Positions 9,025 through 17,559 are shown, numbered from the stretch's first letter. The stretch: 64,000 nucleotides of DNA from JAGVSR01 sp963778225 (GCA_963778225.1 CAVZTR010000010.1:248001-312000); one strand, 5' to 3'. The notes: a model not told the origin generated them from the letters alone. Numbers and translations: made by a program.

Positions 9025-9501
9025 TCACGTCAGAGACTTTGCGAGCTCTTCGAGCTGATCGGCGGTCTTGCCCCAGCCTTCGTGGAAGCCCATCTGCTCG
9101 TGCTCGCGCATCGCCTCTTCGCTCCAGTGCATGGCGCGCGCGACGTAGTGCGTCTTGCCGTCTCCCGCATCCTCCATCAGCACGTCGGCGACCATGAAGG
9201 CGCGCTCGCTGGGAATCCATCCGGGCAGAAAAGCGTCCGTGGTGACGATGCGCCGTTGCCGTTCGACCGCAAGAAAGACGCCGGGGTTTTCGAAGCGCTC
9301 GCCATTCGGCCCGTGCATGACGAAGAAACATTCGCCGCCCGGCCGCATATCGAGGCGCACGTCAGAAACGGACCACGGCTTCGGACAGAACCACTGCTCC
9401 ATCAGCGCGCTTTCCGTCCAGCAGCGCCAGACGTTCGCCAGAGGCGCATCGAGCACGCGGTCCAACGTCAGGACGTACTTGGGAAGGCTCGTGCTGCTCA
9501 T
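9025..9501 (-). CDS. SRPBCC / AHSA1-like protein
   Basis: 158 residues with the START-like (Bet v1) fold of the AHSA1 family. The N-terminal strand and first helix read LTLDRVLDAPLANVWRCWTE, followed by MEQWFCPKPWSV, a GG-turn segment RPGGECFFVMHGPNG, and the C-terminal long helix EHEQMGFHEGWGKTADQLEE. Members bind hydrophobic ligands in a central cavity; the ligand is not predictable. It is transcribed convergently with the DUF3140 gene and stands alone. Confidence 0.85.
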   Translation of the reverse strand: MSSTSLPKYVLTLDRVLDAPLANVWRCWTESALMEQWFCPKPWSVSDVRLDMRPGGECFFVMHGPNGERFENPGVFLAVERQRRIVTTDAFLPGWIPSERAFMVADVLMEDAGDGKTHYVARAMHWSEEAMREHEQMGFHEGWGKTADQLEELAKSLT

Positions 9502-9665
9502 CGGTTACTCCTGCACACTGGCTCGCCATGACAACGGCGCAGCCACATGCATGACAACGGCGCAGCCGCATGGAAGTTCATCCCGCCTTTGAGACCTGCG
9601 GAAACGCAATGCTAGACTGCCAGCCGGGAGGCGCCGGCCCGACCCGGCCCGTTCGGGAGGTTCAC

Positions 9666-9953
9666 ATGGAATTCGATTACCTGATTGCGGCCGGTGTCTT
9701 GCTGGCCACCGCGGCGACTGACGCGGCCTACGTGATGTTCACCTCCGCCGTCGTCACCAAGCGCGCACTCGCGGCCGCCAACTGGAGCAGTGCCTGGTAC
9801 ATGCTCTCCTCGTTCGCCGTCATCAGCTACACCCATAACTATGTCTATGTCGCCTTTGCAGTCGTGGGCTCCTGGATCGGCGCCTATCTGACGCTCAAAT
9901 TCTACCACCGCGAACCGGCCAATCCCCCTGGCCCATTGAAGCCGACGGTGTGA
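9666..9953 (+). CDS. Small integral membrane protein, unknown function
   Basis: 95 residues with three hydrophobic stretches: residues 4-25, about 40-58 and 60-82, ending in a short proline-rich cytosolic tail. No named family is recognised. The ATG at 9666 is preceded by GGGAGG about six bases upstream, a strong Shine-Dalgarno sequence, so the longer open frame starting at 9570 is rejected. It lies 104 bases ahead of thrS. The intervening leader contains a 7-bp stem (GCGGGGC/GCCCCGC near 9975-10005) without a T run. Confidence 0.65.
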   Translation: MEFDYLIAAGVLLATAATDAAYVMFTSAVVTKRALAAANWSSAWYMLSSFAVISYTHNYVYVAFAVVGSWIGAYLTLKFYHREPANPPGPLKPTV

Positions 9954-10057
9954 TCGTCACGGTCCATCTTGACAGCGGGGCACCGCCGGCGGCATGAACG
10001 CCCCGCATATGTCTTACGCCGCGCCCGTGGGCGGCGAGTGAGCAACAGGAGAGAAAG

Positions 10058-12004
10058 ATGACCGACGTCACCTTGACGTTTCCGGATGGCGCGCAACGCA
10101 AGATCGCCAAGGGTACATCCGGGTACGAGGTCGCCAAGTCCATCTCTCCGTCGCTGGCCAAGCGCACCGTCGCCATGCAGCTCGACGGCGTCCTGTCGGA
10201 CCTTGCCGACCCCATTCAATCCGACGCGAAAATCAACTTCGTCTCGCGCACCGACCCTGCCGCGCTGGAACTCATCCGGCACGACGCCGCGCACGTGATG
10301 GCGGAAGCCGTGCAGGCGCTCTGGCCCGGCACGCAGGTGACGATCGGCCCTGTGATCGACAACGGCTTCTATTACGACTTCGCGAAAGCCGAGCCATTCC
10401 TGCCGGAAGATATCGGCAAGATCGAAAAGAAGATGGCCGAGATCATCGCGAAAAACGCGCCCTTCACCAAGGAAGTCTGGTCGCGCGATCGGGCGAAGGA
10501 CACGTTTGCCCAGATGGGCGAGGGCTTCAAGGTCGAACTCGTCGACGCGATCCCCGAAGGCCAGGACCTCAAGATCTATCGCCAGGGCGAATGGTTCGAC
10601 CTCTGCCGCGGCCCGCACATGACCTCGACGGGTCACATCGGCAAAGCGTTCAAGCTGATGAAGTTTGCCGGCGCCTATTGGCGCGGGGACTCGACGCGTC
10701 CGCAGCTCCAGCGCATCTACGGCACCGCCTGGGCGACCGAGGAGGAGCTGAAGGCGTACCTGCATCAGCTCGAGGAGGCCGAGAAGCGCGACCACAGGAG
10801 GCTCGGAAGAGAGATGGATCTCTTCCATTTCCAGGAAGAAGCCCCGGGCTCCGTCTTCTGGCACGCGAAGGGCTGGACGCTGTTCCAGACGCTCATCGCC
10901 TACATGCGCCGCGCCCAGCAGCGCGCCGGCTACATGGAAGTGAACTCGCCCGACATGATGGAGAAGCACTTCTGGGAGCTCTCCGGCCATTGGGAGAACT
11001 ACGGCGAGAACATGTTCACGACCACGCTGCCCGACGAGCGCGTGTTCTGCTGCAAGCCGATGAACTGCCCGGGTCACGTGCAGATCTACAAGCACGGCCT
11101 CAAGAGCTATCGCGACCTGCCGCTGAAGATCGCCGAGTTCGGCAAGGTGCACCGCTACGAACCGTCCGGCGCGCTGCACGGCATGCTGCGCGTGCGCCAC
11201 TTCACGCAGGACGACGCGCACATCTTCATCACCGAAAACCAGATCATGGAGGAATGCCTCAAGATCAACGATCTGATGCTCGCGATCTACAAGGACTTCG
11301 GCTTCGAGGACATCCACATCAAGCTCTCGACGCGGCCTGAAAAGCGCGTCGGCGCGGACGAGCTGTGGGACAAGGCCGAGAAGGCGCTGGGCGACGTGCT
11401 GGAAGAAGTGAAGCGCCGCTCCAACGGCCGCATCCGCACCGAACTCCAGCCGGGCGAGGGCGCGTTCTACGGCCCGAAGCTCGAATACACGCTGAAGGAC
11501 GCGATCGGCCGCGAATGGCAGTGCGGCACCACGCAGGTGGACTTCAACCTCGCGGGCCGCCTCGGCGCGTTCTACATCGACGAGAACTCCGACAAGAAAA
11601 CGCCGGTGATGATCCACCGCGCCATGTTCGGCTCGCTCGAACGCTTCACCGGCATCCTGATCGAAAACTTCGCCGGCCACTTCCCGCTCTGGCTCGCCCC
11701 GTTGCAGGTCGTGGTCGCGACGATCACGAGCGAAGCGGACGCGTACGCCAACGAGGTCGTCGCCGCACTCAAGGCCGCGGGCCTGCGCGTGGAGCCAGAT
11801 CTGCGCAACGAAAAGATCGGCTACAAGGTGCGCGAACACTCGCTCGCCAAGGTCCCGGTCATCCTCGCCGTCGGCATGCGCGACGCCGAAGGCCGCAACG
11901 TCTCCGTGCGCCGACTGGGCAGCCAGGATCAAAAGCTCATGTCGCTGGATGAGGCCGTGGCCAGCCTGAAGGACGAAGCGACCCCGCCGGATTTGCGCAC
12001 CTGA
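10058..12004 (+). CDS. thrS: Threonine--tRNA ligase
   Basis: 648 residues, normal full length for ThrRS. It charges tRNA-Thr and edits mischarged Ser-tRNA. Domains in order: TGS (about 1-62), the N2 editing domain (about 63-225, with RHDAAHVMAEA and the HxxxH zinc-like editing site), the class II catalytic core (with CCKPMNCPGH zinc-binding region and YEPSGALHGMLRVRHFTQDDAH) and the anticodon-binding domain (last 110 residues). AGGAGA lies just before the ATG. The long open frame on the opposite strand is a coding shadow. Confidence 0.98.
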   Translation: MTDVTLTFPDGAQRKIAKGTSGYEVAKSISPSLAKRTVAMQLDGVLSDLADPIQSDAKINFVSRTDPAALELIRHDAAHVMAEAVQALWPGTQVTIGPVIDNGFYYDFAKAEPFLPEDIGKIEKKMAEIIAKNAPFTKEVWSRDRAKDTFAQMGEGFKVELVDAIPEGQDLKIYRQGEWFDLCRGPHMTSTGHIGKAFKLMKFAGAYWRGDSTRPQLQRIYGTAWATEEELKAYLHQLEEAEKRDHRRLGREMDLFHFQEEAPGSVFWHAKGWTLFQTLIAYMRRAQQRAGYMEVNSPDMMEKHFWELSGHWENYGENMFTTTLPDERVFCCKPMNCPGHVQIYKHGLKSYRDLPLKIAEFGKVHRYEPSGALHGMLRVRHFTQDDAHIFITENQIMEECLKINDLMLAIYKDFGFEDIHIKLSTRPEKRVGADELWDKAEKALGDVLEEVKRRSNGRIRTELQPGEGAFYGPKLEYTLKDAIGREWQCGTTQVDFNLAGRLGAFYIDENSDKKTPVMIHRAMFGSLERFTGILIENFAGHFPLWLAPLQVVVATITSEADAYANEVVAALKAAGLRVEPDLRNEKIGYKVREHSLAKVPVILAVGMRDAEGRNVSVRRLGSQDQKLMSLDEAVASLKDEATPPDLRT

Positions 12005-12083
12005 AACTCGCATGCTGGTTGGGTGTACCGGGAAAAATGGCCGCCAGCTTGCCCTTTGCTCCGTAACATGTTACGCATGGCCA

Positions 12084-12302
12084 ATGGTTAAGGCATCCAC
12101 ACCTGCGTCGCGAATGAGCCGCTACCGGTCGCGGTTGCGGGCTCAAGGGCTGCGGCCTGTGCAGATTTGGGCTCCTGATACGCGCTCCGGCAAGGTCGCG
12201 GAGGAACTGCGGCGGCAGTCCAAGCTCGTCTCCCGGCGCAAGAGCGAGCGAGAGACAATCGCGCTCATCGACGCCATCGGCGCCTTCGACGAGACGTGGT
12301 GA
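12084..12302 (+). CDS. MazE-family antitoxin (DUF3018)
   Basis: 72 residues with the DUF3018 pattern: a basic N-terminus SRMSRYRSRLRAQGLRPVQIWAPDTR, then a helical middle with KVAEELRRQSKLV, and an acidic end LIDAIGAFDETW. This family is the antitoxin partner of MazF-like endoribonucleases. The start at 12084 (MVKAST) excludes an upstream extension that has no conservation. It overlaps the toxin gene by 4 to 7 bases, as expected for a translationally coupled pair. Confidence 0.85.
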   Translation: MVKASTPASRMSRYRSRLRAQGLRPVQIWAPDTRSGKVAEELRRQSKLVSRRKSERETIALIDAIGAFDETW

Positions 12303-12628
12303 CCCGGGGCGACATCGTGATCGTGTCGGCCCCCGGAGACTTTGGGAAGCCGCGTCCTGCTGTCGTGGTCCAAACCAATTTCTTGAACCCGACCCATGCC
12401 AGCATTTTAGTTTGTCTCGTCACGAGTGATCGAGTGGATGCACCGTTGTTCCGGATCCATCTAGAGCCAGGACGAGGAACGGGACTGAAGGTTCGTTCGC
12501 AGGTGATGGTCGACAAGATCGTCGCCCTTGGCCGTCACCGCTTGAGTGCACCCATCGGCAAGGTTGACGAGGACTCCCTGTCGGCCATCAACCGCTCCCT
12601 TGCCCTGGTGCTGGGATTAGTCGATTGA
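12296..12628 (+). CDS. MazF/PemK-like mRNA interferase toxin
   Basis: 110 residues with the PemK/MazF core: RGDIVIVSAPGDFGKPRPAVVVQ at the start, a middle strand ILVCLVTSD, and LKVRSQVMVDKIVALGRHRL near the end, which includes the conserved RSQVMVDK block. Such toxins cut mRNA at short sequences. Two adjacent GTG codons (12296 and 12299) can start it; the second gives a GTGA overlap with the antitoxin stop. The pair sits directly after thrS in an otherwise conserved region and could be a later insertion. Confidence 0.87.
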   Translation: MVTRGDIVIVSAPGDFGKPRPAVVVQTNFLNPTHASILVCLVTSDRVDAPLFRIHLEPGRGTGLKVRSQVMVDKIVALGRHRLSAPIGKVDEDSLSAINRSLALVLGLVD

Positions 12629-12700
12629 ACATCGATCGGGCAACAGCTTGACCGTTTAGGGTGCGATGGACAGCGCGACGCCCCCATACTGCCGCCCCCC

Positions 12701-13249
12701 CTAAATCTCGCCCTTCAAGCCCTTCTCGAAGTACTTGTGAATGACCTTGTCCTGGTTCTCGAGGAGCCAGTCGATCGAGGGTTCGCTGCGCATGGCTTTG
12801 GTGATGGCGAGCGTCGTCGCCTTGCGGTGGATCTCGAACAGGATCTTGTGATCGAGATTGGTGTCCGTCGCGACGGAGGGATTGAGCCACACCGAAACGA
12901 TGATGCCGAGGTCGTTGGCCTTCTCGCGCGGGATGACGCCCGAACGTACGCTGTCGAGAACGCCCATGGCGGTGGCGTACTGAACCGTGCCCATCAGGAT
13001 GCTCGTGTAACGCTCGTTGTCGACGGACACCTTCGAGACGCAGATCGTCGGCGGGCGCACCATGACGTCGGTGTTGAGGAGCGCCAGCACGCGCGAGTGG
13101 CCGACAACCTGATTGCCGAGCAGGTTGGCGAACGCCGTGCCCATGGGGCCGTCCATTTCGCCGATGGCGACTTCAGGTTCGGCCGCAGTTCCGGGCGGTC
13201 CGCCCGCCACGAGACTTTCGCCGATGCGCATGATGATCCGGTCGCTCAT
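12701..13249 (-). CDS. Formaldehyde-activating enzyme (Fae) homologue, divergent
   Basis: 182 residues aligning over their length with Fae, which condenses formaldehyde with tetrahydromethanopterin. Shared elements are IGESLV at the start, GTAFANLL, HSRVLALL, the PPTICVSKVSV strand, VIPREKANDLGIIVSVWLNP and the ATTLAITKAMRSEPS helix. The conserved histidine of canonical Fae (in the NEVAHID segment, the proposed catalytic residue) has no equivalent: the region reads EPEVAIGEMDGP. It is therefore probably a paralogue of the Fae2/Fae3 kind, perhaps a sensor or carrier rather than the main enzyme. It is last in a leftward row behind carbonic anhydrase, CcdA and thioredoxin. Confidence 0.82.
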   Translation of the reverse strand: MSDRIIMRIGESLVAGGPPGTAAEPEVAIGEMDGPMGTAFANLLGNQVVGHSRVLALLNTDVMVRPPTICVSKVSVDNERYTSILMGTVQYATAMGVLDSVRSGVIPREKANDLGIIVSVWLNPSVATDTNLDHKILFEIHRKATTLAITKAMRSEPSIDWLLENQDKVIHKYFEKGLKGEI

Positions 13250-13309
13250 TGTCGCTCCATGATGTGTGAGAAAGTCCGGCGGCCATGCGGCTCGAACCGG
13301 TCATGAGAT

Positions 13310-13897
13310 TTAACGCGCCGCGCCGGCCGCCGTTGCCTCGGGCACTTCGACGAGCCGCCCCGTCTTCACGTCGTAGATGTAGCCGTAAATGGGAATGCTC
13401 CCCGGCACCAGCGGATGGCTGCGGATGCGCGCCACATCCTGCGCGACGCTCGCCGCCTGATCCGTGATCGTGTGCCACTTGATGAAAAGCCCCGAAGGAT
13501 CACCGCCGCCGTGTTTGGGGTTCGACCACGTCTTGCCGTCGAACGCCGCCGTCTCCAGGCTGTCGGCCAGCAGCGTGCCCATGATCTCATCGGTGAAGAG
13601 TTCCATCCCGCAATCAGTATGATGAACGACGAACCATTCCATCGTGCCGAGCAGCTTGTGCGAAATGACGAGCGAACGGATGGCATCGTCGGAGGCGCGT
13701 CCGCCCGCATTGCGGATGACGTGCGCATCACCTTCTGAAAGCCCCGCGTACTTCGCCGGATCGAGACGCGCATCCATGCAGGTGAGAATGGCGAAGCGCC
13801 GGGCCGGCGGCAGTGCAAGCGATCCCTTGTCGCCGAATTCCGAAACGTAGCGCGCATTCGAATCTGTGACTTCGGTGACGATCTTGCTGCGTGACAT
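13310..13897 (-). CDS. Beta-class carbonic anhydrase
   Basis: 195 residues. Zinc ligands and active-site dyad are visible: C40, D42 and R44 in CMDARLD, and H93 and C96 in HHTDCGM. It should interconvert CO2 and bicarbonate in the cytoplasm. The size and the GGGDPSGLFIKWHT insert fit the beta-CA D-like clade of many soil bacteria. It precedes the Fae homologue by 60 bases in the same direction, which places C1 chemistry of two kinds side by side. Confidence 0.9.
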   Translation of the reverse strand: MSRSKIVTEVTDSNARYVSEFGDKGSLALPPARRFAILTCMDARLDPAKYAGLSEGDAHVIRNAGGRASDDAIRSLVISHKLLGTMEWFVVHHTDCGMELFTDEIMGTLLADSLETAAFDGKTWSNPKHGGGDPSGLFIKWHTITDQAASVAQDVARIRSHPLVPGSIPIYGYIYDVKTGRLVEVPEATAAGAAR

Positions 13898-14007
13898 GGG
13901 TGCCCCTTACGACCGGGTGATGTTTCGTGCCCGCGCAGCGTCAAAGCCGTCCGCCGGGGCGATGATGCTATCACGCCTGCAGTACCAAGGTGAACATCGC
14001 CGGCGCC

Positions 14008-14724
14008 TCACAGTCCGTAAATGAACCGCACCAGCCCCTCCGGCATGCGCTCCAGCACGAAGGCTTCCCAAGTGGACATGAGGTCGGTGAGGAAGGCAAA
14101 GCCGAGGAGGATCAGCAGGATGCCGAGCGCGGGCTTGAGCCAGCGATTGGCCGTCATAAGCGCGCCGCGGTTCTTCATGAAGGCCTCGCGCGAGACAAGC
14201 ATGATCCCGAGCAGCGGCGTCACGGTGCCAAGCGCGAAGGCGAACATGACGGTCGCAGCATAGCCGATCGACTGCCCCTGCGCGGCCAGAGCAATGGCCG
14301 CGCCGAGTGTCGGCCCGACACACGGCGTCCACACCGCGCCAAGGATCGCCCCGAGGAGGAACTGCCCGCTCAGTCCGTCGGGTGAGAACTCCGACACGCG
14401 CGTTTGCAACCCGCCGGTCGCGACGGACGCCGCCACGGCGAAGCGCTGTTGCAGCGAGGACGACAGCAGCACCGCGCCAAGCCCGATCATGAGGACGGCC
14501 GCGATCTGGTTAAGAAGTTTTGGCGTCAGGCCAATGGCAAATCCCACCGTAGCCACGAGCAATCCGAAGCTCGTGAACGCGATCACAAGACCCGCCGCCA
14601 GCGCATAGGGACCGTACTTGTGCGACGAGAGCGCACCACCGAGCACGATCGGCAGCAACGGAAGAATGCACGGCGACAGGATCGTCACCACACCGGCAAG
14701 GTAGGCGATCAGAAGACTGGACAT
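14008..14724 (-). CDS. CcdA-type thiol-disulfide membrane transporter
   Basis: 238 residues with six hydrophobic helices and the DsbD-core cysteines: ILSPCILPLLPIVLGG in helix 1 and WTPCVGPTLG in helix 4. This family moves electrons from cytoplasmic thioredoxin across the inner membrane to periplasmic thioredoxin-like proteins. The gene directly upstream encodes such an exported thioredoxin (70-base gap), so the two form a plausible reducing pair. A second, differently built CcdA gene is at 59147. Confidence 0.9.
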   Translation of the reverse strand: MSSLLIAYLAGVVTILSPCILPLLPIVLGGALSSHKYGPYALAAGLVIAFTSFGLLVATVGFAIGLTPKLLNQIAAVLMIGLGAVLLSSSLQQRFAVAASVATGGLQTRVSEFSPDGLSGQFLLGAILGAVWTPCVGPTLGAAIALAAQGQSIGYAATVMFAFALGTVTPLLGIMLVSREAFMKNRGALMTANRWLKPALGILLILLGFAFLTDLMSTWEAFVLERMPEGLVRFIYGL

Positions 14725-14794
14725 GGATTGTCTCGAAAAGATCTACGGGCGAAAAAACTACGGCGCGACCGCAGTCGCGCCGCAGATGAGGGCG

Positions 14795-15187
14795 TCAGGC
14801 GCCCTTGGCAATGGCGGCGACGATGGCGTCGGAGTCGGTTTCACCGACGAGGCGCGCGACTTCCTTCGAGCCCTTGTAGACGATGATCGTGCTCTGCTTG
14901 ACGGCCTGGAAGCGCTTCACAGGATCGGCGTCGCCGAGGAAGTCGACGGTGACAAACGTTGCGTTCGGGAACTTTGCTTTCGCCGAAGTGAGGCCCGGCT
15001 GCTGCGCGGCGCAGGTTGGGCAGCCCTTCTTGAAGACTTCAACGACGATGTGCTGGTTTGCGGCCTGAGCCTTATCGAACATCGCGGCTTCATAGGTCGC
15101 CTTCTGCTCCATCGCGATAACGGGCGCGGCGAACGCAAGGGCAAGGCCTGTCAAGGCGGCGGCAATCGAAATCCTGTTAAGCTTCAT
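14795..15187 (-). CDS. Periplasmic thioredoxin-family protein
   Basis: 130 residues. A signal peptide covers about residues 1-26 (MKLNRISIAA...FAAPVIA). The mature part is a thioredoxin fold with a CPTC active site (KKGCPTCAAQQPGL) and the conserved STIIVYKGSKEVARLVGE strand, where the usual cis-proline is replaced by Ser-Thr. The start at 15187 was chosen because it begins the signal peptide and has GGAGAG upstream. It is likely reduced by the adjacent CcdA. Confidence 0.85.
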   Translation of the reverse strand: MKLNRISIAAALTGLALAFAAPVIAMEQKATYEAAMFDKAQAANQHIVVEVFKKGCPTCAAQQPGLTSAKAKFPNATFVTVDFLGDADPVKRFQAVKQSTIIVYKGSKEVARLVGETDSDAIVAAIAKGA

Positions 15188-15323
15188 GAGGTTCTCTCCT
15201 TTTTGGCCAGCATGAGGCGCTTGAGCCTCGCAGCACATACGGAGAGATTGCGGCCGGGTTTCACGAACCCGTCTCTGTCTTTTCGCTAGCGTCGCCGAAG
15301 TGGATTAACGTCTAAGCGGCCGG

Positions 15324-15815
15324 TTACCCGTTTGCCAGATGCGAGCGCAGCATCCAGGCGGCTTTGTCGTGGGCTTCGATGCGACCGTTCATGATGTCGG
15401 CGGTCGCGTGGTCTTCCGCGTCGTCGGCAAAGGTGCTGAGCTCGGTGCACAGTTCCGAAACCGCCACATGATCCGAGACGAGCGTCTCAATCATGACTTT
15501 TTCCCGCGGTGGCTCTGCCGGCGCATCCTTGATGTGTGACATTTCGGCGAAGGCGGCAAAACTGCCGGGCGCAACGGCGTCAAGGGCGCGGATCCGCTCG
15601 GCGACCACATCGATCGCCTCATCCAATTCTTTGTAGTGCGTCTCCAGCAGCGTATGCAGGCCGATGAAGTTGGGCCCGGTGATGTTCCAATGGAAATTCT
15701 GCGTCTTGATGCGCAGCGCGTAGGTCGAGGCGAGAACGGTGCCGAGGCGCTCGGCAACGTCGGCTTTCGTATTGCTGTTGCGCGCTTCGTCTGAAGATCG
15801 GCGTGCGTCTGCCAT
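15324..15815 (-). CDS. Dps-family DNA starvation/ferritin-like protein
   Basis: 163 residues forming the four-helix Dps fold. The ferroxidase segment of helix 1 and 2 is visible as KTQNFHWNITGPNFIGLHTLLETHYKEL with HW, D/E and H ligands at the dimer interface, followed by the short BC helix and a C-terminal helix AHDKAAWMLRSHLA. It oxidises and stores iron and shields DNA under stress. The N-terminal 18 residues are hydrophilic. CGGAG precedes the ATG by nine bases. A candidate small RNA lies directly upstream on the same strand. Confidence 0.92.
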   Translation of the reverse strand: MADARRSSDEARNSNTKADVAERLGTVLASTYALRIKTQNFHWNITGPNFIGLHTLLETHYKELDEAIDVVAERIRALDAVAPGSFAAFAEMSHIKDAPAEPPREKVMIETLVSDHVAVSELCTELSTFADDAEDHATADIMNGRIEAHDKAAWMLRSHLANG

Positions 15816-15838
15816 GACTTGAACTCCGAATGGATAGG

Positions 15839-15960
15839 AAAAAACACGGGCTCGCTGGCGCCGCGGAGGAACGGCGCAAGCGGGCGATCGTGAAATGCGC
15901 CGGCACCAAATAACAGGAGGAAGCGCGCCAGCCGCGGAGGAAACGCGGTGGCCGGATAAC
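15839..15960 (-). ncRNA. Candidate anti-Shine-Dalgarno small RNA (CCUCC loops) upstream of dps
   Basis: Read on the minus strand, this non-coding stretch holds three TTCCTCC motifs (complements of 15865-15871, 15916-15922 and 15936-15942). The first one transcribed sits in the loop of a CCGCG/CGCGG hairpin (with further GCCA/TGGC pairing), the third in the loop of a GCGCCG/CGGCGC hairpin, the middle one is unpaired. The region ends in six T residues (15844-15839), 24 bases before the dps start. CCUCC loops resemble the CcsR and cuckoo-type small RNAs of alphaproteobacteria. The transcript start is unknown, and it could also be the dps leader. Confidence 0.4.
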
Positions 15961-16062
15961 GGTTCCCGCCCGAGGCGGCCCTCTCTATTTGACCGGCTTT
16001 CGGCTTAGAGCGGCGGTGACGTGAACATCGCACCCACCCGCGATCCGCGGTATAAACGGCAA

Positions 16063-16629
16063 ATGACCGTCAAGCCGTACAGCTACCGCACTGATCCAGC
16101 CGTGCCTTCTTTCGATGACCGCGCGCCCATCATCGTCTTCGATGGGCTGTGCGTGCTGTGCTCATCGGGCGTGCAGTTCATGCTGGCGCGGGATCCGCAA
16201 GGATCGACACGCTTCGCCGCTATCCAGGACCCCGTGCCCCGCGCGCTCTACCGGCACTATGGGCTCGATGCCGATCGCTTCGATACGTTCATGGTTCTCG
16301 CCGATGGCGTGCCGCACGTGAAATGGCAGGGCGTGCTCGCGGCCGGACGCACCATGCCGCCACCATGGCGCTGGCTGGCACCACTCGGCCGGTTGGTTCC
16401 CAACGTCATCGGAGATCGCATCTACGATTGGGTCCAGCGCAACCGGATCGGCTGGTTCGGTTCGCGCGATACCTGCTTCATGCCCACGGCATCGCTCCGC
16501 CGACGCATGCTTGAAAGTCCAGCGACCTCTGCATCGCAAGGAGTGGCGCGTGACACGCAGCAGGACCCTTCAAGCGCGCGTGTTTTCGCCCCAGGCATAG
16601 AGACCGACCCCCGCCAGCACGAGCGCTGA
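16063..16629 (+). CDS. DCC-family thiol-disulfide oxidoreductase-like protein (DUF393)
   Basis: 188 residues with the DCC motif DGLCVLCSSGVQF (C30 and C33), a thioredoxin-like active site, followed by FAAIQDPVPRALYRHYGLD and the conserved end block DRIYDWVQRNRIGWFG. The family is predicted to handle disulfides, with no established substrate. The start at 16063 (MTVKPYS) is preferred over an upstream ATG at 16021. Its last 60 bases overlap the 3' end of the convergent EamA gene, and the C-terminal 40 residues look non-conserved, so the stop may have been extended. Confidence 0.8.
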   Translation: MTVKPYSYRTDPAVPSFDDRAPIIVFDGLCVLCSSGVQFMLARDPQGSTRFAAIQDPVPRALYRHYGLDADRFDTFMVLADGVPHVKWQGVLAAGRTMPPPWRWLAPLGRLVPNVIGDRIYDWVQRNRIGWFGSRDTCFMPTASLRRRMLESPATSASQGVARDTQQDPSSARVFAPGIETDPRQHER

Positions 16630-17481
16630 GCCGATCGCATCGGCAAGCGTGAACGGTTCGCCCAGGATCCACACCGCCAGCGCGATGGTGACGACCGGCG
16701 AGACGGTGGAGATCATCGAAACCGCCGCGCTTGAAATGCGCGCGAGACCAGCGTTGATCAGAAACGTCGGCAGCACGGTGGCCACGATCGCGCAGCCGGC
16801 CGAGAGCCACAAGAAGCGCGGACTGGCGGCGAAGTTTCCGCCGCTGACCACGGCCTGATGCACGATGCAAAAGAACGACGCAGAGGCGAGCGCGATCGAC
16901 GTGAAGAGGGCGCTCCCAATCGGGGCCATGAAGCGCTTGGCGTATATCTGGTGCAGGGCGAACGAGATCGCAGCGCCCAGGACCAGCAGCGTGCCGATAA
17001 CGGTGTCGCGGCCGCCATCCGGCAGGTCGATCAGGAACACAATTCCCAGGCCCGTATACGTCACGGCGGCGGCGAAGAGGCCGAACACTGTCACGCGTTC
17101 TCCGTACAGCATCGCACCGAGAAACATGACGAAGAGCGGATATGTGAAGAGCACCAGCCGTTCGAGTTGCGCGGTGATGAACATCAATCCTGCGAAATCG
17201 AATTGCGAGGCGACGTAGTACCCGAGAAACCCCACGAAGGCCGCGCGCCAGATCTGTTCCCAAGTCGGGGGCAGCTCACCGCGCTCGCGCCGTTGCATCC
17301 AGGCCCACCATCCGATGGCTGCGAACACGGGCAGGGAAAAGATCATGCGGTACGCCAGCATCAGCGCGGCGTCGACCTGGTCCTGGTACGCGAGCTTGAT
17401 GAAGATGGCTTTGGTGGAGAAGAAGGCGGCTCCCAGTGCAGCAAAGACGATGCCGGCGAGGGATTGACGAACGGGCATCAA
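16570..17481 (-). CDS. EamA/DMT-family transporter
   Basis: 303 residues with ten hydrophobic helices arranged as two EamA repeats (about 8-140 and 155-300). Typical features are AALGAAFFSTKAIFIKLAY in helix 1, the loop before TAQLERLVLFTYPLF and the closing GEPFTLADAIGSALVLAGVGLY. It is a drug/metabolite-type permease, probably an exporter; the substrate is not predictable. It is convergent with the DCC gene and overlaps its end by 60 bases. Confidence 0.87.
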   Translation of the reverse strand: MMPVRQSLAGIVFAALGAAFFSTKAIFIKLAYQDQVDAALMLAYRMIFSLPVFAAIGWWAWMQRRERGELPPTWEQIWRAAFVGFLGYYVASQFDFAGLMFITAQLERLVLFTYPLFVMFLGAMLYGERVTVFGLFAAAVTYTGLGIVFLIDLPDGGRDTVIGTLLVLGAAISFALHQIYAKRFMAPIGSALFTSIALASASFFCIVHQAVVSGGNFAASPRFLWLSAGCAIVATVLPTFLINAGLARISSAAVSMISTVSPVVTIALAVWILGEPFTLADAIGSALVLAGVGLYAWGENTRA

Positions 17482-17559
17482 AAGCAGCCTGGGACAGAGA
17501 GGAGGGAGATATCCTCTTGCCCCAGGCTGGACGCCGCGTCACCGCGGCGGATTGAGGCC

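Noticed and set aside
9975..10005. T-box or attenuator in the thrS leader
   Set aside because: There is one simple 7-bp hairpin, no T run and no T-box consensus; the leader is too short.
9902..12013. A 703-residue open frame antisense to thrS
   Set aside because: Its protein is a low-complexity mix rich in Arg, Ala, His and Val, and it mirrors a well-conserved thrS frame. High GC creates such shadows.
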